From contig JAGAFM010000072.1 of the NCBI GenBank assembly GCA_017612655.1, forward strand, positions 1 through 7,786: a stretch of 7,786 nt of DNA. Direction: 5' to 3'. This DNA comes from Clostridia bacterium. GTDB taxonomy: Bacteria > Bacillota > Clostridia > Oscillospirales > CAG-272. Under the pieces are notes generated by a model. That model was not told the origin of the DNA and made no database searches. It saw only the letters and a program-made list of their open reading frames with translations. A program made the position numbers and the translations under genes. Shown here in pieces: positions 5,619-7,786 of this stretch (position 1 is the first letter of the stretch; every line of letters begins with the position of its first letter).

Positions 5619-6539
5619 TCAGTTTTCTTTCTTCATGATGCTGTCATAGAGATCGCCCCGGGGAATTCCGTACTCTTTCGCTGCTTTCTTGACCGCTTCC
5701 AGCCGCTTCATTCCCGGATTCTTATCGAGAATGGCCTGGACGTATTCCTCCGGGGACAGGGAACTCTGAACAGACCCCTCTCTCCAGGCGTCCGCTGGGC
5801 ATCCCTCCAGCACAATCACATACTCGCCCCGCGGCTCAGCCGATTCATAGCGGGAAACGGCCTCCCCGAGCGTCATCCGGAGTGTTTCTTCATTCCGTTT
5901 GGTCAGTTCGCGGCAGAGAGCAATCCTCCGATCCGGCCCGAAGGCGTCCCGCAGACTCTGAAGAGTCGACTTCAGACGGTGAGGCGCTTCATAAAGCAGG
6001 ACGGTCCGCTCTTCGTATTTCAGTTTTTCAAGCCTTTCCGCCTTTTGTGCTTTCTGTGTCGGAAGAAACCCTTCGAACACGAATTTTCCGGTCGGGAGGC
6101 CCGAGACGCTTAAAGCGGTAACCGCGGCGCAGCACCCCGGAATTCCGATCACGGGAATACCTTCCTCCGCACACAGAACCACGAGATCCTCTCCCGGATC
6201 GCTGATGGCCGGGGTTCCGGCGTCCGTGATCAGTGCGCAGGACGCTCCTTCCTTCAGCTTCCGCAGGATTTCCTCTCCTCTTGCTTTTCGATTGTGTTCG
6301 TGGTAGCTTATGAGCGGCGTATGGATGCCGAAGCACTGAAGAAGATTGGCAGAATTCCTGGTATCTTCCGCCGCGATGAAAGAGACTTCGTTCAATACCT
6401 TCAGGGCGCGGGGAGACAGATCGGAAAGATTTCCGATCGGTGTCGCGACGAGGTACAGGGTTCTGGGGGTTACCCGGTTTTTCTCTGTCTCCTCCGACGT
6501 GCCGATCCGGTTTGTCTCAGGGGTGATAATACCGTTCAT
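5619..6539 (-). CDS. rsmI: 16S rRNA (cytidine(1402)-2'-O)-methyltransferase RsmI
   Basis: RsmI methylates the ribose of C1402 in the decoding centre of the 30S subunit, using S-adenosylmethionine. The 306-residue protein has the tetrapyrrole-methylase fold. Motifs in order are VATPIGNLSDLSPRA (31-45), AEDTR (57-61), SYHEHN (78-83), LITDAGTPAISDPG (103-116), GIPGCCAAVTALSVSGLPT (132-150), FEGFLP (155-160), YEAPHRL (183-189), RELTK (210-214) and RGEYVIVLEG (237-246). The C-terminal helical part (about 260-306) is present. Two earlier in-frame ATGs exist (6575 and 6557), but GGAGG lies 5 nt before the ATG at 6539, so that start is preferred. The gene overlaps the end of yabB by 23 nt, and its ribosome site lies within the yabB coding sequence, which points to coupled translation. 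Confidence 0.95.
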   Translation of the reverse strand: MNGIITPETNRIGTSEETEKNRVTPRTLYLVATPIGNLSDLSPRALKVLNEVSFIAAEDTRNSANLLQCFGIHTPLISYHEHNRKARGEEILRKLKEGASCALITDAGTPAISDPGEDLVVLCAEEGIPVIGIPGCCAAVTALSVSGLPTGKFVFEGFLPTQKAQKAERLEKLKYEERTVLLYEAPHRLKSTLQSLRDAFGPDRRIALCRELTKRNEETLRMTLGEAVSRYESAEPRGEYVIVLEGCPADAWREGSVQSSLSPEEYVQAILDKNPGMKRLEAVKKAAKEYGIPRGDLYDSIMKKEN

Positions 6540-7257
6540 CGAATCCTCCGGTTTCATAAATGTGTCTGCAGGCATCCGTTTGCTTTCCGTTTCTCTCCAG
6601 AATAAGGGGAGGTGTGAGATACAGCCCGGAAGAAGCGCCTTTTTTCGCTTCCACCAGGATCAGGCTGGCCGGGTGTTCTTCCGATGCATACACTGCGGTC
6701 ATACGCTTGGGCGTCAGCCCGGATCGTTCCAGAGAGGCAAACAGTTCCTGCGTCCGGTCCGGCCGGTACACGACCGTAAAGTATCCTCCCCATCTCAGCA
6801 GCCGGGAAGCGGTTCCGCAAAAGTCCGAGATATCTCCGTAAGTCTCTCTCCTGGCAATTTCTCGAATGCTTTCACTGCTTGCGAACCCGGAGTTCGGACG
6901 TAGGTACGGAGGATTGGCAAATACGGCGTCCGCCTCGCCCCCACAGTCGGCGGCGGTGATCGTGCGGAGATCGCGGACCAGGACCGAAATCCGGTCGGAA
7001 AACCCGTTTTCTTCCGCATTCCGCCGGATCAGATCTCCGTATTTCGGCTGGATTTCGACGCATGAGATGGCTGAGAAGGTCTTTCTGGAGAGACAGAGCA
7101 GGGAAATGACCCCGGTGCCCGCACCCAGTTCCGCTGCGCGTCCTTCCGGTTTTCCCCGAAGATAGGCAGAGAGCAGATAGGCATCGGTCCCGAACGAGAG
7201 ACCGTCTGTGTCAAAGGTCAGGCGGAGCGACTCGTTGATTTCTTCCGTCTTTTCCAC
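6517..7257 (-). CDS. yabB: YabB/TrmN6-like N6-adenine tRNA methyltransferase
   Basis: This 246-residue class I SAM-dependent methyltransferase begins with the family's N-terminal feature FDTDGLSFGTDAYLLSAYL (15-33). The SAM-binding motif I ELGAGTGV is at 43-50, an acidic residue at the end of strand 2 (VEIQ, 67-70) should hold the SAM ribose, and the catalytic NPPY at 115-118 is typical of N6-adenine methylation. Homologues such as E. coli TrmN6/YfiC modify A37 of tRNA1(Val); the tRNA target here is inferred. Translation starts at GTG, about 8 nt after GGAG within a run of G. It overlaps rsmI by 23 nt. In B. subtilis a small GIY-YIG gene (yazA) lies between yabB and rsmI; it is absent here. 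Confidence 0.9.
   Translation of the reverse strand: MEKTEEINESLRLTFDTDGLSFGTDAYLLSAYLRGKPEGRAAELGAGTGVISLLCLSRKTFSAISCVEIQPKYGDLIRRNAEENGFSDRISVLVRDLRTITAADCGGEADAVFANPPYLRPNSGFASSESIREIARRETYGDISDFCGTASRLLRWGGYFTVVYRPDRTQELFASLERSGLTPKRMTAVYASEEHPASLILVEAKKGASSGLYLTPPLILERNGKQTDACRHIYETGGFDERYYHP
6545..6549 (-). promoter_or_regulatory. Ribosome binding site that fixes the rsmI start
   Basis: On the minus strand GGAGG is followed after 5 nt by the ATG at 6539. The alternative ATGs at 6575 and 6557 lack a comparable site. The element lies inside the 3' end of the yabB gene. Confidence 0.75.
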
Positions 7258-7291
7258 TGCTGCTTCTCCCCCCTCCGTGTTCTTAATGCCT

Positions 7292-7320
7292 ATTATAACA
7301 TAGTTCTGCCGCCCAGTCCA
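7292..7320 (-). promoter_or_regulatory. Extended -10 promoter for yabB-rsmI
   Basis: On the minus strand, TGGACT (7320-7315, four of six consensus bases) lies 17 bp before a perfect TATAAT (7297-7292) that carries the extended TG. Transcription should begin near 7286, about 30 nt before the GTG start. The -10 core TTATAA is its own reverse complement, so the same sequence could also serve weakly in the other direction for the recombinase gene. Confidence 0.75.
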
Positions 7321-7368
7321 CTCTCTTTCTCACAATTCTTCCCTAACCGCCCGAAAGGAGATGCGCTC

Positions 7369-7786
7369 ATGTCGGATTATCGACCTGTAGATCTGACGCA
7401 GTACCCGGTACTGCTGCAGAACTACGCCAACTATAAGATCGTGATTCAGGGAAGAGCACGCTCAACGGTCGAGGATTATCTGAGCGATCTGATGCTGATC
7501 TGCAGGGTCCACCGCAAACTCAGGGAAGGTTTGCCGGACGATCCTTCGGAGATTTCCGTGGATCCGGACCTTTCGTTCTTCGAGTCGATCAGCAGAGAAG
7601 ATATTTACAACGTGTTTTCTTTTCTCACGACCGAGCGGGGGAACAAGGCCGGAACCCGTGCAAGAAAACTGTCCGCTCTCAAGTCGTTTTACAAGTACCT
7701 GACCGTTACGGAACGGATGACAGAACACAATCCCGTCTCCGAAATCGACAGCCCGAAAATTCCCCAGCGCCTTCCCAAATACCTGA
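7369..7786 (+). CDS. Tyrosine recombinase of the XerC/XerD type, N-terminal part (runs off the window)
   Basis: The first 139 codons of a tyrosine recombinase are present and the frame is open to the window end. Visible are the SAM-like core-binding domain with RSTVEDYLSDL (31-41), the helix TRARKLSALKSFYKYL (96-111), NPVSEI (121-126) and the linker SPKIPQRLPKYL (128-139). This linker leads into the catalytic domain, whose Arg-His-Arg-Tyr residues are outside the window. Compared with E. coli XerD, about 25 extra residues (roughly 48-75) separate two core helices, a feature I associate with clostridial chromosomal Xer-like proteins. The start is supported by AAAGGAG 8 nt upstream; an ATG at 7361 is closed after nine codons. 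Chromosome dimer resolution is the likely role, but an integrase role cannot be excluded from this half. Confidence 0.88.
   Translation, partial: MSDYRPVDLTQYPVLLQNYANYKIVIQGRARSTVEDYLSDLMLICRVHRKLREGLPDDPSEISVDPDLSFFESISREDIYNVFSFLTTERGNKAGTRARKLSALKSFYKYLTVTERMTEHNPVSEIDSPKIPQRLPKYL

Noticed and set aside
6540..6575. 12-codon N-terminal extension of RsmI
   Set aside because: The ATGs at 6575 and 6557 lack a ribosome site, whereas GGAGG sits 5 nt before the ATG at 6539.
7290..7306. Plus-strand promoter for the recombinase gene (TATAAC at 7294)
   Set aside because: No -35 or TG extension is found at suitable spacing. The match comes from the self-complementary core of the yabB -10.

Overview
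This window is a stretch of core bacterial chromosome. It most likely comes from a member of the Bacillota (Clostridia-like), with base composition by eye a little above half G+C. Three things point there: a large, Alu-domain-bearing SRP RNA directly upstream of dnaX-ybaB-recR (the Bacillus order), a yabB-rsmI pair, and a tyrosine recombinase N-terminus of the type I recall from clostridial chromosomes. Nothing looks like a prophage, transposon, CRISPR or defence island.

Layout. (1) 1-2477, minus strand: an extended -10 promoter, then the large SRP RNA (about 2426 to 2112), then dnaX (clamp-loader tau/gamma, 453-2084), ybaB/ebfC (53-400) and the first codons of recR (1-53, cut by the window edge). 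(2) 2478-2777: a divergent control region. It holds an inverted repeat, a plus-strand extended -10 promoter and a roughly 140-nt leader. The leader has a long hairpin and a 41-codon open frame whose stop overlaps the start of the next gene. (3) 2778-5551, plus strand: a full-length alpha-phosphoglucomutase/phosphomannomutase of the PgcA type, then an unrecognised protein with about eight membrane segments. (4) 5557-7320, minus strand: an extended -10 promoter, then a YabB/TrmN6-like methyltransferase overlapping rsmI (16S rRNA C1402 2'-O-methyltransferase), closed by a clear intrinsic terminator between the convergent genes. (5) 7369-end, plus strand: the N-terminal 139 residues of a Xer-like tyrosine recombinase.

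How they fit together. SRP RNA (protein targeting), DnaX (replication), YbaB and RecR (nucleoid and recombinational repair) form a conserved housekeeping operon. YabB and RsmI both modify RNA. The phosphoglucomutase links glycolysis to UDP-glucose and envelope glycan synthesis, so a membrane partner is plausible but unproven. Two computed start sites are corrected here: dnaX starts at 2084, because the longer frame reads through the SRP RNA, and rsmI starts at 6539, where a perfectly placed GGAGG is found.

I do not see an undescribed multi-gene system. The least ordinary part is the leader of the phosphoglucomutase gene (2630-2781), with its small overlapping frame and mutually exclusive RNA pairings.
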